Under the pieces are notes generated by a model, which saw only the letters and a list, made by a program, of their open reading frames with translations, was not told the origin of the DNA and searched no databases. From Azadirachta indica (taxonomy: Eukaryota; Streptophyta; Magnoliopsida; Sapindales; Meliaceae): a DNA stretch of 64,000 bases. Each line of letters begins with the position of its first letter. The first letter of the stretch is position 1. The stretch covers positions 1,506,350 to 1,570,349 of the forward strand of contig CM040452.1 of NCBI GenBank assembly GCA_022749755.1, in the 5' to 3' direction. A program made the position numbers and the translations under genes. This document shows, in pieces, positions 1 to 15,200 of this stretch.

Positions 1-267
1 TGCAATGGTGAAATTGTGAATAGAGTGACTTTATGAGGGGCCTTAATGTTCTTTTGCATGAAATTTTTGAAATGGCTGTTTGCTTTTGCCGACGTATAGT
101 ATTTTATCTGAAAGAGGTTAAAATCAAAGAGGTTAGGCAGTTTTATTTTTGAAACATCTTTATATTGCTGGGTGTTTGAAAGGAGTCATATGAAATGAAA
201 ATCTGATTTCTCATGAGTTTCTTAGGTGAGTTGACTAGTAATTTGAAATGTTGACACAACTGTGCAG

Positions 268-3200
268 GATGCTAAGAAAGGTGTGTTGTTCATTGACTTC
301 CCCCCGGTCCTTCAACTTCAGCTGAAACGATTTGAATATGATTTTATGCGGGATACTATGGTGAAGGTCGGTGGTTAGATATTTCTTTATATGATCTGTG
401 GCATTATTTTTCAGTGCATGTTTAGCATGAATGCCTTCTTAGTTCATGCATATGGTCTGTTACTTACACAGAACCTTTTAGAATTAGAAAAGATGTAGAA
501 TTCTTGTGTCCAAAATCTATTTTCTGATTTTGTTTTATTACTGCTGTGATCTGTTCTAACTCTGCTGATTTCCTTCCCTATATCATAGACAATGTGTTAA
601 TCACCGTTATCAGAATTCGACTTCCCGAGTGTTGAATGTCTTGACTGGCTGAGATTATTGGAGTGCTGGATTTATGCCGTGGTGGCATGAAATGGTGTAA
701 ATCAAGCATCTCCTATTGCAAAATATAGTATTTGGAAGCACTTTCATTTATTTCTGCATTTATTTGTGAGTGAGTAGATAGTGGAGATATTTGGTGTAAT
801 AGGATTAGCTGGAGTGTTTGAATCTGGATTGGCAACGTCATCATCATAACCTGATATAAAGTGACGACAAATTTCAAGTTTTATTATTGATATCTTGATG
901 GTGATTGTTACTGTTGGTTAATTTTTGTGGGCTTAATTGAGAACCCGAAGAAATTGAAAATAACCAGTCTAATGAGATCTATTGGACTGAGCTGGAAAGT
1001 GAGAGAGTGAGAGATAAGATGGCCTATTAAGCAAATAAAAACATTTCTTGGGTAATATACTTAATTTTTACCTTCCCTGTTCATTTTTTAGAATCTCAAA
1101 GTGTGAGCACTTTGTTTTTCTAAAACCTACACTTACATAATTGTTAGCCTATTATGGAGGCGAGAACTGTATTTGTAATCTTATAACTGCTGCTTAAAAT
1201 GTTCGTTGCAAGAACTTCTTTTCTATTCCTTTCTATTTTTAAAAATTTTTTGTTGGTAGCTGTTGCATGAATTTGACATTTAAACACCTGCTGTTTGGAT
1301 TCATATAATGTGTTGTGCATTTGTTTTGTTCATAGCTGTCTTATTCGGTATGATCTCTGAATAATTCAATTGCTTGGGGTCACAACTAAATTTATTATTT
1401 AATTATTAATTTAGATCGCATTCATAAGTACAAGGCATTAGTTGTTGGATTTTTTGAATTTGATGGATATTTCAATCATGAAACAAAATACATGATTTTG
1501 CAAGTAAGCCAAAGTATGCTAAAACACTGTCCTTAAGTAAAAATTTCACCCCTCTAGTACAATGTCCTGGTGCAAATTAGACTGTATGGAGGTCTAACGT
1601 CTAGGATACAATGGCTTGGTTCTATAAGGTGTGCTCCCAATATAGAACCATAGAATAACCATATAATTATTTTCTTTAATGATAGTCATATGGATGAGAA
1701 AACTGTACAATTTTTCGTCACATTTTCAATTGTCCATGACTATTTTTTTTTTTCAAAAAAAAAAGACTTGTAAGCACATCATTATTAATATTTTCATAAA
1801 TTGGCCACTAAATTTAATTTTGTAACCAACAAATATATAATGACATTGGTTACAGTATACAAATAATGTTGCATTAAATTATAATTTGGAAGCAAAAAAC
1901 ATATATTGGTTACAATGTTTATAATATATATTATGGTCTATTAATTAGGATGTACACAAAATATGCAACATTAGTTACTTTTGACTATGTTCTCTTTGGA
2001 ATCATAACATTATTAGCTTTGATGGAGAGGTGGACTCTCTATATCAGGCCAAGAACTTTATTCAATGATCTGTGTTTCTTCTTTCCGTGTAGATGATAAG
2101 CTTACTTTTGCCCTTATTCTGTAGATTAATGACCGTTATGAGTTCCCTCTGCAACTTGACCTCGATCGAGATAATGGCAAATATTTGTCACCTGAAGCTG
2201 ATAGGAGTGTTCGCAATCTTTACACACTTCACAGGTACAAATAATAATAGCCTGCAATTGTTAGATGAACGTACTGTCTTTTGTTTGCACAAACCACCTA
2301 GCTGGTCTGTGTGCTACATTCATCAATGGTTGTGATATTTGTTTTGTTGCTTTATGGCTACCCAAAGAGTATGCAGTTCTCTGTGGTTTTTAAGCCAAAT
2401 TTAATTGTGTCTTCATTCTTTATTGGCGTTTCTTTTGGTATTTAAATGCACCTTATATTTGTTGGTGGAAATACTATCAACTAACTTTGTGAAAGACCAC
2501 ATTTTAGTGCCTTACATTTCTTCAATTTGACATTATTTCTCTGTTGTTTATGGTATTTTTTGATCTACTTACATATTTTGAATTTGCATACAGCGTTCTG
2601 GTTCACAGTGGTGGAGTGCATGGTGGACATTATTATGCTTTTATCAGACCTACCCTTTCTGATCAGTGGTACGCATTCTTTTAAGATATCTTGTTTCTGT
2701 TCCCTAAAATAACTACTGATGCATAAACAGATACATACATTACATGGACATATGTGCTCACAATTAGTTTTCTGCATCAAATTGAAGTTTTGTTGTTAGT
2801 TGAATGAAACAAAATGAGGATTTCCATAACACGGATACTTGCATGCGCATAGGTGTAGGTTGGGTTTGAAAATGGGGCACTTTTGAATTTAGACATGCAG
2901 AAATGGTATCTAACATTTGAGATTTGATTAGGGTTTTAAACTTCTTTTGTCAGATATGGATAGCTTGCAGAAGTGTGTTGTCATTAAGTGGACATGTATT
3001 TTCTTGTCCAAAAAAAAAAAAAAGGGTTTTTATGTAACTGAAACTGTTTACTGGAAATGTTCATGGTAATCTTGACTGGTGACTTGGGGTCCTGTAAACA
3101 GTACGTGAGATTTGAGTTATCATAGAAAGATCAAGGGTTAAGAACTGAAGAACACTTTTGTAAGAGGAGATGGACTGAAAGAAGATGCTAGGAACCAGCA

Positions 3201-6200
3201 AGGGAAACAACTCAGAGCTCCATTAATCAACTCTAATAATTATAAAAATGCATAGATAGATGTGATTCTTACTTATCTGAATATGACAAGGATATGCTAG
3301 GAACCAGCAAGGGAAACAACTCAGAGCTCCATTAATCAACTCTAATAATTATAAAAGTACACAGACAGATGTGATTTTTACTTATCTGAATATGACAAGA
3401 TTTTTAATACTATTAGTATTAAGAAATTGATTGACTGAGACTAAATCAACTAAAGACCAAGTAAAAGTAATGGCTCAACTCATGCACGATTAAACTATGA
3501 AAATATCCCTAATATGAAGGATTTTCAGAAACTACAATTGGGCCCTTATGCTTGAAATACCCATTACTTATGATTTAACACTTTCAATTAGAAACTGATT
3601 TAACACTTTCAACGAAAACTGATTTAGTATAGACTTCAACTCAATTGTTGAAATCATGATATCATGCAAATATTAAAGCCATGAACTTGCTAGATAAAAA
3701 CCAAATTTACTTAGAACGTGGAAATACATAGGATTGGCACCAAAGTTCTTGTTTTGAAGACATATTTGATTCTTGATGTGCATCTTGTAGGTATCAATTT
3801 GTTAAAATGTATTATGAAAGGTAGTATGCTTTGCAATTTTTTTTTTTTGTTCATCCATATACTAAGTCTTGCTGGTGAAAGGAGGTGTTGTTGCTACGAG
3901 CTTCATGGTATAGTAATTTGCTTTTGTTGGGTGGCAGTTTACTTCTGACATCATTACAGTGACTAAAGAATGGTTGTTCCTCTTTTCTTGTACATGAGTT
4001 TCCATTCTAAGTTTTTAATATTTTGGGGAAAAAATAAAAACTCGGAAAAGCTTTGTGTTTGAATTCTATAGTTTGTATACCTGATGCTGGAAGCCTGTTG
4101 GCTTATATATCCTATTTTAAATAGTCACAATGCTACTTTACTGGAGTGTGGCTATTGAAGGGTGGAGTATTAGAGAGTTAAAAATGTTTTTCCTATTCAT
4201 TTTATTGCTTATTATAAAAGTAAAGGAAAAAGAAAACTGGAAGGTGATTGCTGAGCCAATTCTGTAAACACAAGGGTTTGAGTATCATTTGGTTACATAA
4301 TGCTTCATTGCATCATGCCATTTGAAAGGACCTTAATAATTTTGTGCAGTGGGATGGTAATTTGGTTCAAAATCAAAGTATTGGATGTTAACTTTTCAGG
4401 TGGAATGAATGAACTTAAGGGTTATATGGAATACTAGATGGGTAATAGCCTGAGATTATTATATGTGGCCAACTATTTGATTAAACTATACTGTTGCCAC
4501 ATTGTGCTTAAACGGTTAAGTGGATTTCAGGTATAAATTTGATGATGAAAGGGTAACTAAAGAAGATATGAAGAGAGCACTTGAAGAGCAGTATGGTGGT
4601 GAAGAAGAGGTGACATTTCAGATGCATCAATAATTTCCTATTAGTTTTTGGTTTTGAATTTCCCACTGCTTTATTAATTAACTTATTTTCCTGCTTTTGA
4701 TTTGACAGCTACCACAGACAAATCCAGGATTCAACAACACTCCTTTTAAATTTACCAAATATTCAAATGCATACATGCTTGTGTATATACGTGAAAGTGA
4801 CAAGGACAAGATCATTTGTAATGTGGATGAGAAGGATATTGCAGAGCACCTCCGTGTAAGATGCTGCTCTTATAAATATAAGGAGCTTTGAGTCAGCTGG
4901 TTTAATATATAAGCTCTGAACTGTGGTTGAGTTTGTTGCCTTTGTGGCATAGTTTCCTTTCAAACTTTAATATGGTTCTTCCGCGCTTTAGTAAAGGAAA
5001 CTAACTTTGCTGATGCCTGAGCAGGTCAGCAACTAGTGCAAACGAGCCTATTAGATCAAGTGGTTTTTTCTTCTAGATTGGTTGAAAATGTAATGAGTTC
5101 CTTAGATAAGACTTTCTTTTGGATTGCCAATATCAAAGCAATTTGAAATGACCCTCTCACCTGTATGCTTTCAAGCTAAATAAGACTTTCATATGTATTC
5201 AATTTTTCATATTGCTTTCTTCTGGACAATTGGCCTGAGAAATTCTGATCATTTATTCCAGGAGAGGTTGAAGAAAGAGCAGGAAGAAAAAGAGCACAAG
5301 AAGAAAGAGAAGGCAGAGGCACACCTTTATACATTTATAAAGGTTGGTCCTTCCAATCTTTTATTAATGTAACTAACTACATTCAGTATAGTTAATGTTC
5401 ACCACCTACTTTATCACACTTCTTACTAGTTATATTATATTTTTTAGGTTGCGCGGGATGAGGACCTTATGGAACAGATTGGAAAGGATATATATTTTGA
5501 TCTTGTGGACCATGATAAAGTCAGGAGTTTTCGTATTCAGAAGCAGATACCTTTTAACCTCTTCAAGGTACAATCACATTTTCCTCTGTGTGGAAGATTC
5601 AAATTGTGTTTCTACCAAGCGTTGTGATGTTTTCATTTCTGTAAACTTACTCTGTTCCCCTTTTTTGTCTCAATAGCGATGTTCACTTTGTGTTTATTAT
5701 GATGTTATACTTTGTCGCTTTCGGTTAGATTTTTTCCATGTGACTCAAGAGATGAAAATCATTATACTTGCATCCTGATGTCTATAGGTAGATATTACAG
5801 AAATTCCCCCAAAAAGCAAATTACTTATCCAGACCAGTTAGCTATTTATTTGGTTTGGAGACTTTGATTAGCATCCCATTGTTTCTGGGAATTAAAGCAA
5901 AAAAGTGTAATCGTATTTGTCTGGAATGAAACCACTACAAACTTTAATAATACTCTTTTGTAACTTCCCAGTAATCCTCGGGATCATTAAGGTGCTGAAG
6001 CTAAATAGTTGTTGAAGCTTTGCTTTGTACTGTCAAAGGCAGTTAATTATCCTTTTCTAGTTCTGTCTTCCTGTGCTGTACTATCCAAGAATTTTCTAGT
6101 TTACTAATTTAGTTTTTAGACCATCATTTGATTTTGTATATGGTTCTTAAGCATTAGCGCTGTCTTTGGAAGTAAGTTTGAGTTTGGCATTTGTCTTCAT

Positions 6201-9200
6201 GAAGTAGTGATTTTGCATCATGGTGCATGCAGGAAGAGGTTGCTAAAGAGTTTGGTGTGCCGGTGCAATTTCAGCGCTTTTGGCTGTGGGCAAAGCGCCA
6301 AAACCATACATATCGTCCTAATCGGCCATTGACACATTTGGAGGAAACACAAACTGTAAGTGATTTCCGCATGCTTTTGTTTCTCTAGTGCTATGGTCAC
6401 AGGCTAGTGTATTTCATTGCCTTTTTATTTATGTAGCCTTTTCCTTCTAGTGTTGCATTCATTTTTTGTTTCTTCTTAGTTCTTATATGAACCTCCTTCT
6501 TGAATCTTACAGATAAGATATGGATTGTCCTTTTCTATTTTGTTAATGTTTGGGGCAGTTGGGGATGGGAATATGAGATACTGTGAGTTTTGGTGAATGT
6601 GCTGGGATTGAATGAGTATAATACTTTCTTGTACTGTTAATGATACATTTGTTATGTGGTGGTAATTAGCTTCACCTTTACTGTCTCTTCTTTTTGCCTA
6701 AAGTGAGTTTGGGGTCTTCTGGTAATGGCGAGCTTCTGTACATTGGTACATGGCTAATGTGTCACATAAAGTACTACTTTATTTAAGCTTAATGCATATG
6801 CATTTTATGCAATTCTACCTATCGCTCTTGCAGTTTTTTTTTTTTTTTTCTCTTTTGGGATAAGAGGTGAAACATTTAATTTTTTTAAATAATATGGTGT
6901 TTAAAAGAATGAACAAGCTTTCCACAAAATGCTGATCACTTTTATCTGTCATCTTCTGGGCAATAAAATTTAGGCATCTTGTTTTAGGATCTCAGCAATG
7001 CCCATGCACTGTATTGGCTCCTGCTAATAGTTAAAGACTTGGTGTCACACTGCCTGTCATTTCTGGTTGGGTTATTATATTCTTGTAACATTGTAGTTAA
7101 ATTTTGTTCAGCTATGCCTTCTTTCAGTTGGCTGGGGATTTATTCAAAACAAAGTGGACTGAATTTCAAGCTTTTAGTATGAAGCTGTGTGACATGCAAC
7201 CTCAATTTTTTTTTCTCTCTTTTTTATCCGTATTTTAGGTCGGACAATTGAGAGAGGTGTCAAATAAGGTTCATAATGCAGAACTGAAGTTATTTTTGGA
7301 AGTAGAACGTGGACTGGTAATCTTGTTTTTCAACTTTAAATCCTCGTTTCTGCCTTTAAACACCATCTGCTGCCAGTATTTTAATTGCTTGTGTTCTTTA
7401 GGATCTACGCCCTATTGCTCCGCCGGATAGGACAAAGGAAGATATATTGCTTTTCTTCAAGCTTTATGACCCTGAGAAAGAAGAGCTACGGTACTTTGTT
7501 GTCTATTTGTATATTTGCAATCATACAATGTATTCTTTTCCTTTTTGGTCCTGGTACAATCTGAGGAAGTTAATATAGGGATTATTTTCATATGATAACA
7601 GTTACGTTGGAAGGCTTTTTGTGAAGACTACTGGTAAACCAATGGAATATTTGTCAAAGCTAAATGAAATGGCTGGCTATGCTCCTGATGAAGAAATTGA
7701 TCTCTATGAGGTTTGTTTCCTGTTGCTAAACTTTTTCCAAGGTCAATTGGATGGTGATCAAGTCAAGCTGAAGATCTAAGCATCTGTTGCTTTTATTTGT
7801 CTGTTACAGTCACAAAAATGTAGGTTTAAAGCAGGGAATTGAGCAATCCAATCAGATTGATCTAGGTAACAAAGTAATAGGAAAGATGTGGGCTAATGTA
7901 GGAAAGCACACCATGTTATGGTCCTTTTGTTCCTAATCTGTAGGAACACATTACTATGTCATGTCAAAATCAAGACTCAAACACGAACTTATTTTCACGT
8001 TTTCTGATGGACATAGATCCGATATTTGTAGGTGCTCTCTGCCATAGGATGTGTCAGGTACTGCTGGTTTTCAGTGCTACTTGTCTGTCTACTAAGGGTT
8101 GGCTGGTATTTCGTAAGGGTTTGCATATTATGTCATTCTTTCTAATGTGGACTCTGAAGAGTTGAATTGTGTAGGAATTAAGGTCTCTAAGGGACTAGGT
8201 TTGTATTGCTTTGAAGTCCATTCTAGAGGTTTTATTAGACAATTGATTTTCTTGAAAAATAAGTAATGCATTGAATTTAAATTTACATTGGTATGTGTTA
8301 TTGATAGTATGGTAACTTACCATGTTTTGATGTTCAGGAAATAAAGTTTGAGCCCAGTGTGATGTGTGAACCAATTGAAAAGAGATTCACGTTTCGAGCT
8401 AGCCAGGTATATGTCATGTATCACAGATTAACAATGATTTATGTGGCTTGTATTAGAGTTCCAACTCATTTGTTATCTCTGTTGCAGCTTGAAGATGGAG
8501 ATATTGTTTGTTTTCAAAAATCTTTTCCAGTTGAAAGTGTTGAACAATTTCGCTATCCGGATGTACCTTCGTTTTTGGACTATGTGCACAATCGCCAAGT
8601 ACACTTCCCTGGTTCCCTTTATATCTGGCTATGTGAATAATGTGTTTTGCTTATGGTCTGAGCTCCATATGTAGTAATATTTATGCAGATAGCTGGTTTT
8701 GCATAGAATAGCTATCTGTTCATTGGTTATTGTTTGTGGTTTGGCATCTTTCAGCTTTGGTTTGACAATGAAACCAACCATATCCTACATTGTTTTCTTT
8801 CACTGAGCTGTTTGGGCTTTATTTGATTGTTTACTTTCTGAGGAAATGAACGGTGTTTACTGAAGGTAAATCTGTTAATTGTTCAGAGAAGGAAGAACTA
8901 CTAGAATCAGAATGATATATGTAACATAAATATGATTGAAAGATCTGTTTATATAAGCAAGGAGAATTACATAGATCAAAATTAACCATGGACTGGAATG
9001 TGTTGTCCTCTTAAGTGTGTAGGCCTTCCCTTTATGTAGTGTGCAAAACCGAAAGTGCATGGTTTCAACATTTCACTGTTGGACATAACTTATGAGCATT
9101 AAAACTTCGCAGATTATGAAGTTTCTAAGATTATAGAGCCCCTTTTTGTTTGTTGCAATAAATAAAAGCAAAAATTAATGAAGGGCTAAAAAGGATACAT

Positions 9201-12200
9201 TGTTTTAAAGCCAAAAAAAAAAAAAAAAAAAAAAAAAATTCTTGGGAGTTTTGGGTTATTGACTTTGGTTGCTGCTTATGTATTATAAAAGTTCGATGTA
9301 TTTGGTTTAGGTTCAGTTTTAGCAAGACAAAAATGGAACATATTTGGTTTAGTTTCGATTTTACATCTACAATTACCTGTAAACATGAATCGAAATGATC
9401 CATATGCTTAGATCTGTTAAAGTTGATCACATTAGATTATGTAATGAATGTTGTAATTAATGCATGACTGGGGACAGTGGATATCTAGTGCAATCTCAAC
9501 TGTGTAATGTACATTAACTGTTTCAAAAATGATTATAATGTGTTTCAGAAATAAGAGCAAGTTATTCTAAAGATTAGTTAACTAATTATTTATAGCGATC
9601 CAAACATCAAACCTTTTATATGTTTTTGGATAGTCTTTTAGTTATTTGGTTTGCTTTCAAGTTTTCTGCCTCTTGAACTCACGGGCACACTTGGTTCAGT
9701 TATTAGAATGAGTTTATAATTATAGATGCTAGTTGGAGTCTAATCAACAAAGGACTACTTGTTACTTTTATATTTTCTATTTATTTATAGTGTATCCAGT
9801 GAAGCAGTTTCTTCACATATGGTGGTTTATCTAAAAGGTTTTTCTCTCTTTTTCTTACAAGGATTTATTTTTAAGGGATTTGGAGTTACCTTAGTTGTAT
9901 TTTCTGGTTCTTTGGACAGCTTTACGAGAGTCAAGTGGATTCTTGTATCAGTGGAGGGAGAAGGTTTCAATGTGCTTGATGCAGATCGTGAAGCATGGGA
10001 GTTCTTAATAAGACATAGTTTATTTAGATTAGAAACATTTCATCTTAATTTATTTTCCCTTTTAGAGTTTTATTGTTTAGTAATTTTTATTTAGATCTCA
10101 TTTTTATTTTAGGAACGAGTCTTATTTGAGTTGTTTTCTTAGTCTAGACACTAAGGCATAATATAAATCTGGGTTTTATATTCCCTTTGACGTGGGTTGT
10201 TATTAATCAGTTTCTTATGGAATAAACTCTTGGTTTGAATCCTTTCTAGTTATTTCTGAGTATTCATTGGATCAACAAGATTTATCATGGTAAATTCATG
10301 GTATTGTGCAGAATCAACAAGAATATAGTTTTTATTTCATTATTTCAGACATTATTAGATAAATGGAGTATTGAATCTATCCCCTGGCCTGTCCAAGTGT
10401 TGCATTAGTTTGGTATTGTAGTTGAAAGGTTTGACCTTTACCATTCCCAACACCACTGTGTACACCTATGCCATAGCATTTTGTATGGAAAAATCAAAAT
10501 TAAAAAGAAAAAGAAAAAGAGAGAGAGAAGGAGAGAAGAGAAATAGGAAACCAAAGGAAAAAGATGTGAGATAAAAGAACAAGAGAAAAAATTGGCAAAG
10601 TTATGATGCAACCTAAACGACAACTTTGTTAGGGCTAAGTTTCTTCTTTTAGCTTTGATGCTCTTGAAAACTTGAAATAGGATGTTTTTGTTTGCTCAAG
10701 ATTTATGAGATTTAGTAGATATGTTACCAAGTCTTGTAGAGGAAGAGGAGGATGAATACGAAGACTGTACTCAAGGTGATGTGGAAGATTTTGAAGTGGA
10801 AGTTGCTTGTGTGGTTGTAGACATTGCCAATGAAATTGTATTAGTGGGCCACTTGCCTCAACATCAACTGCTCTGCATTTAATTGTTTTTTTTATCAATC
10901 GCCAAAAATTTGATGAGCTTTTTCACATTAACAAGCAAGATGAGGTAACATTCAATGCAATCTCAGGTTCTCTTAATTTGAAAGAAGATGGTTGTTGTAA
11001 GATTTTTCAAGGAGTGTTAAAATACGAAAAAGAATTCATTTGTTAGTAATTTCTCTAAGAGTTTGCATGAATGCTATTACTTGATGAAGAATTTATTATG
11101 CCATTATTGTGATTGGATAGAAATTATGAAAGTTGGAACATTGAAGATTCATTATCTACATTGAAACAACATTTTGAAGGTCAACCCTAATGCATATGAT
11201 GATCCTTTTGAAGATTACCACAAGAAAAGTTTGGACAAATTTCTCCGCTTTGGAGAGAATAATACAGGCCATAAAGCGTTGGAATTCTTTATGAAAGCAG
11301 AGTTTATTGTGGCTGGGCATCTATTATTCAATTTGAGTTCTTTTATATTAGTAACACTTATTAAGGTTGTATCTCTATTATAGAAATAAATCTTATTTGA
11401 TTAGTTTTCGAGTGTAGTTGCAACAAGTCATAATTAGTGTTAATGAGTTTTCATAGCCCTTTGAGGGAGAGTTATTGGTTATTTCTTGATGTTTTTTTGG
11501 ATCAACAAGATCTATTGGTTATTTCTCGATGTTTTTTTGGATCAACAAGATCTATAGTGTTAAATTCATTGCATTTGGAGGAGTCAAACACAATTTGGTT
11601 CGAGTTCTAATTTTCTAGTAATACTTATTTAGGTCGGATCTCTAGTCTATAAATACTTGTTTGAGTAGTTTTTGAGTTTAGCTGCAACAAGTCATAATTA
11701 GTATTATTATGAGTTTATGTAGCCCTTTGAGGGAGAGTTATTATTGTTCAGATTCTTGTGGAATAAAATTTTGGTTTGAGTTCTTTCTAGTTATTTCTCC
11801 CTATTCTTTGGATCAATTAGATCTAAGGTGTTAAATTCCTGGCATTTTGAGGAGTCAACAATAATTAGGTTCAAGTTTTATTGTTCCAGTTCTACTTAGT
11901 TAGGTTGGATCTCTAGTCTAGAAGTAAATTGTTTTTTAGTTTAGCTGCAATAAGTCATAATTAGCATTATTATGTGTTTGGCTGCAACAAGTCAGAATTA
12001 GTATTATTATGGGTTTAGCTGCAACAAATCGTAATTTGTATTATTATTTATTATCAGTTTTGTAGCCCTTTGAGGGAGACTTATTGTTATTCAGATTCTT
12101 ATGGAATAAACTTTTGGTTTGAGTTTCTTTCTAGTTAATCTTGCTATTCTTTGGATCAACAACATCTACTTCATGACATTTTGAGGATTCAATGTGAATT

Positions 12201-15200
12201 TAGTATTTATTTCATAATCGTGGATATGGAACCTATCCGTGGCTTATCCACACAGCTACATCATTGTTACTTGTATAGAGGTTTAACACTTGATCTTTTA
12301 AGCTATTGTATTTAAGGTTGTCAGCTTGCCCCAAGATGTAGCCCTCGTTGCTGCATCATGCAACTGCTTGATGGTGTTTGTTTTGATTGTTAGTTTCCAC
12401 CTCCTTTCTAATATCAAATACTTGATCGCATTGTGACTGTTGGGTATGACAATTTGTATTTGGAAATTCAGGTTTTTAACCTGAAGCTGTGCCATTTCAG
12501 TCTTTATTTTTTCACATTTATGTATTGTCTTTTAGCTTGGTGTAAGCTTTTATTGGATATCCAGCACTTTTGGAACCAAATCCCTGAATGGGATTGTGAG
12601 AGAGCCTTAATTATACCACCATTGTTAATATGTGAAATCTTCATATAATTGGTATTCTTATCTTGATATTCTTCCCAATGATATAGTCATCTTCAATCAA
12701 CTGTATCTGCTGTATCTGCTTTTAAAATTAACATGTTGGCATCAGCTCATAAGTCAAGGTTGCTAAATTTTTCTGTATTTTTGTGCCATAGGTTGTTCAC
12801 TTTCGGTCTCTTGAAAAAACCAAGGAAGATGATTTCTGTCTAGAGATGTAAGTGCATAATTTTGGTTGATATCTGTTAAATTTACTGTTGACTTTACCTT
12901 TATCAGTTCTGCATGGTTGTGGCGAAAGACATTATTGATTACATCATATTTATGCTGTTTTTCATTTAAATTTCAAGGTCAAAGCTTTATACTTATGATG
13001 ACGTAGTAGAAAGAGTAGCTCAGCAACTAGGTTTGGATGATCCCTCAAAAATCAGGCTTACGTCACACAACTGTTACTCTCAGCAACCTAAACCGCAACC
13101 CATTAAGTATCGCGGAGTTGATCATTTGTCTGATATGCTGATCCACTACAACCAGGTAATAATCATGCTGTTCAATATATACTTTGAAAATATGGTAAAA
13201 TAAATCTAATTCTTGTTTCGTCATGTTTTTGAACAGACCTCTGATATATTATACTATGAAATACTGGACATTCCTCTTCCAGAGTTACAATGTTTGAAAA
13301 CTCTTAAAGTTGCATTTCATCACGCTACTAAGGATGAAGTGAGTATGCTGACTATACTCTTACCAAGTATTCTTTGTCATGTTGATGCTCCGTATGTAAA
13401 CTAAAATTTGGGTAATTTGTTGGCAGGTGAGTATTCACACTATCAGACTACCAAAGCAGAGCACTGTAGGGGATGTAATTAATGATCTTAAGACAAAGGT
13501 ATAATTCTTAGGGTCTGTCATGCTAAATCTGAACCTCAGCAATACCATGCAAATTCATTTGGATGAATGTCATATAATCATTTATTTCTGTTTCACAATG
13601 CTAACTATTCTATCTGCTGCATTCTGGGACAGGTGGAATTATCTCATCCTAATGCGGAACTTCGATTGCTAGAAGTTTTCTATCACAAGATCTATAAGGT
13701 CTGAAATTTTTCTTTGGTTAGCCATCTCTGCTCTTACTACTATCCATCCAGAATGAAAAATTAAATTGAATGGGAAAATCTTACTTGGTCTATTTGATTC
13801 ATACCTTGATTGGTAGGAGGGATGGAAGGTTAGTAGCAAAAATGGGAAAGTGGAAGGAACTGAAAGATCAATGTTTTTCCTTCCACGTGTCTGTTATAAC
13901 TGGATTGAAATTTTGGAAGGATGCAGAAAATCTTGTTCATTAATACACTACGTGTAACTTCTCCTTTTATCACTTCTCTTTTCTATCCAATTGGAGGATA
14001 AAAATTCACCCTTTTCAACGTTCCAAACAGTTTCATCCGCCTTCCTTTTTCATTTCTGTTTTCTGTTCCATTGCTCTCATCTCTTGCCACACCTCAGCAG
14101 CTGGGATTGGAATCTGACTTGGGCTTCCGTTATTCTACTCTTGTTTCAGAATCTGCTTCTGTAGCTGTCACATGCACATACCTTTTTTCTGCTTATTTTT
14201 TATTATATTATTATTATTTTTGGTGAGACATTGTATTTGTGCAGCTCTGAATCCTTCTGTTAACGTTTATGCAGATTTTCCCATTGAATGAAAAGATTGA
14301 GAATATAAATGATCAATACTGGACGTTAAGGGCAGAAGAGGTCAGTGGCTCCCTTTATCTCTCTTTCTTTCATGTCAGCTTAATAGCTAGAAACATAAGA
14401 TGCTTATTGCTGTCACCAGTTAGACTTAGAATGATTATTATTATTATTATTTTTTAATTTCTATGTTTTTTTATAAGTGCCAATTTTACTGGCGACTTCT
14501 TTGATTTCAACATTACAGGTCCCCGAAGAAGAAAAAACTCTTGGTCCACATGATCGTCTAATTCATGTTTATCACTTTACAAAAGACACTGCTCAGAACC
14601 CGATGGTAATTAAGAATTTATTTTATTTTGTTTGTAGTTGGTACAGGAAAATACTATTTTTTTCATCATGAAATCTTTCTCTCCATTCTAAAATTATTTA
14701 TATTTGGCAGCAAATTCAGAACTTTGGAGAACCTTTTTTCTTAGTCCTTCACGAAGGTGAGACATTGGCAGAAATAAAAATACGAATACAGAAGAAACTA
14801 CAAGTTCCTGATGAAGAGTTTGCTAAGGTATGTTTTACTTCCCCTTTGTACACTATGTTCTAGAAAAATACACTTCTCTTTCTGTGTTTTTTCCAATATG
14901 GAGCAGAGTATTTCTGTTAACAAAGAGAAAGGATATGTTTGGTATTGAGGCATGATAATTTTGAAGCCAAAATTGTTGAAGAATGGAATTATGTTGTCAA
15001 GTATCAAAGTGGGAGAGCCCCACTAAAAGTTGGTGTATGCCAAACAATTTTCGTTTTTATTTGAAAGTTAAGTGGAAGCTAACAGTACCAACTATACCCA
15101 AGAGTTGCAACATTAAGCCAAAGGCCAACAGGGGCATTAAAAAATGCCTTATCTGTGAGCTAATGAAGAGCTATAAGAAAAAATGTAACCTACTAACCCC

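Noticed and set aside
9213..9238. Poly-A run as a sign of a processed retrocopy
   Set aside because: No coding sequence or cDNA-like block precedes it and no flanking duplication is seen; simple homopolymer.
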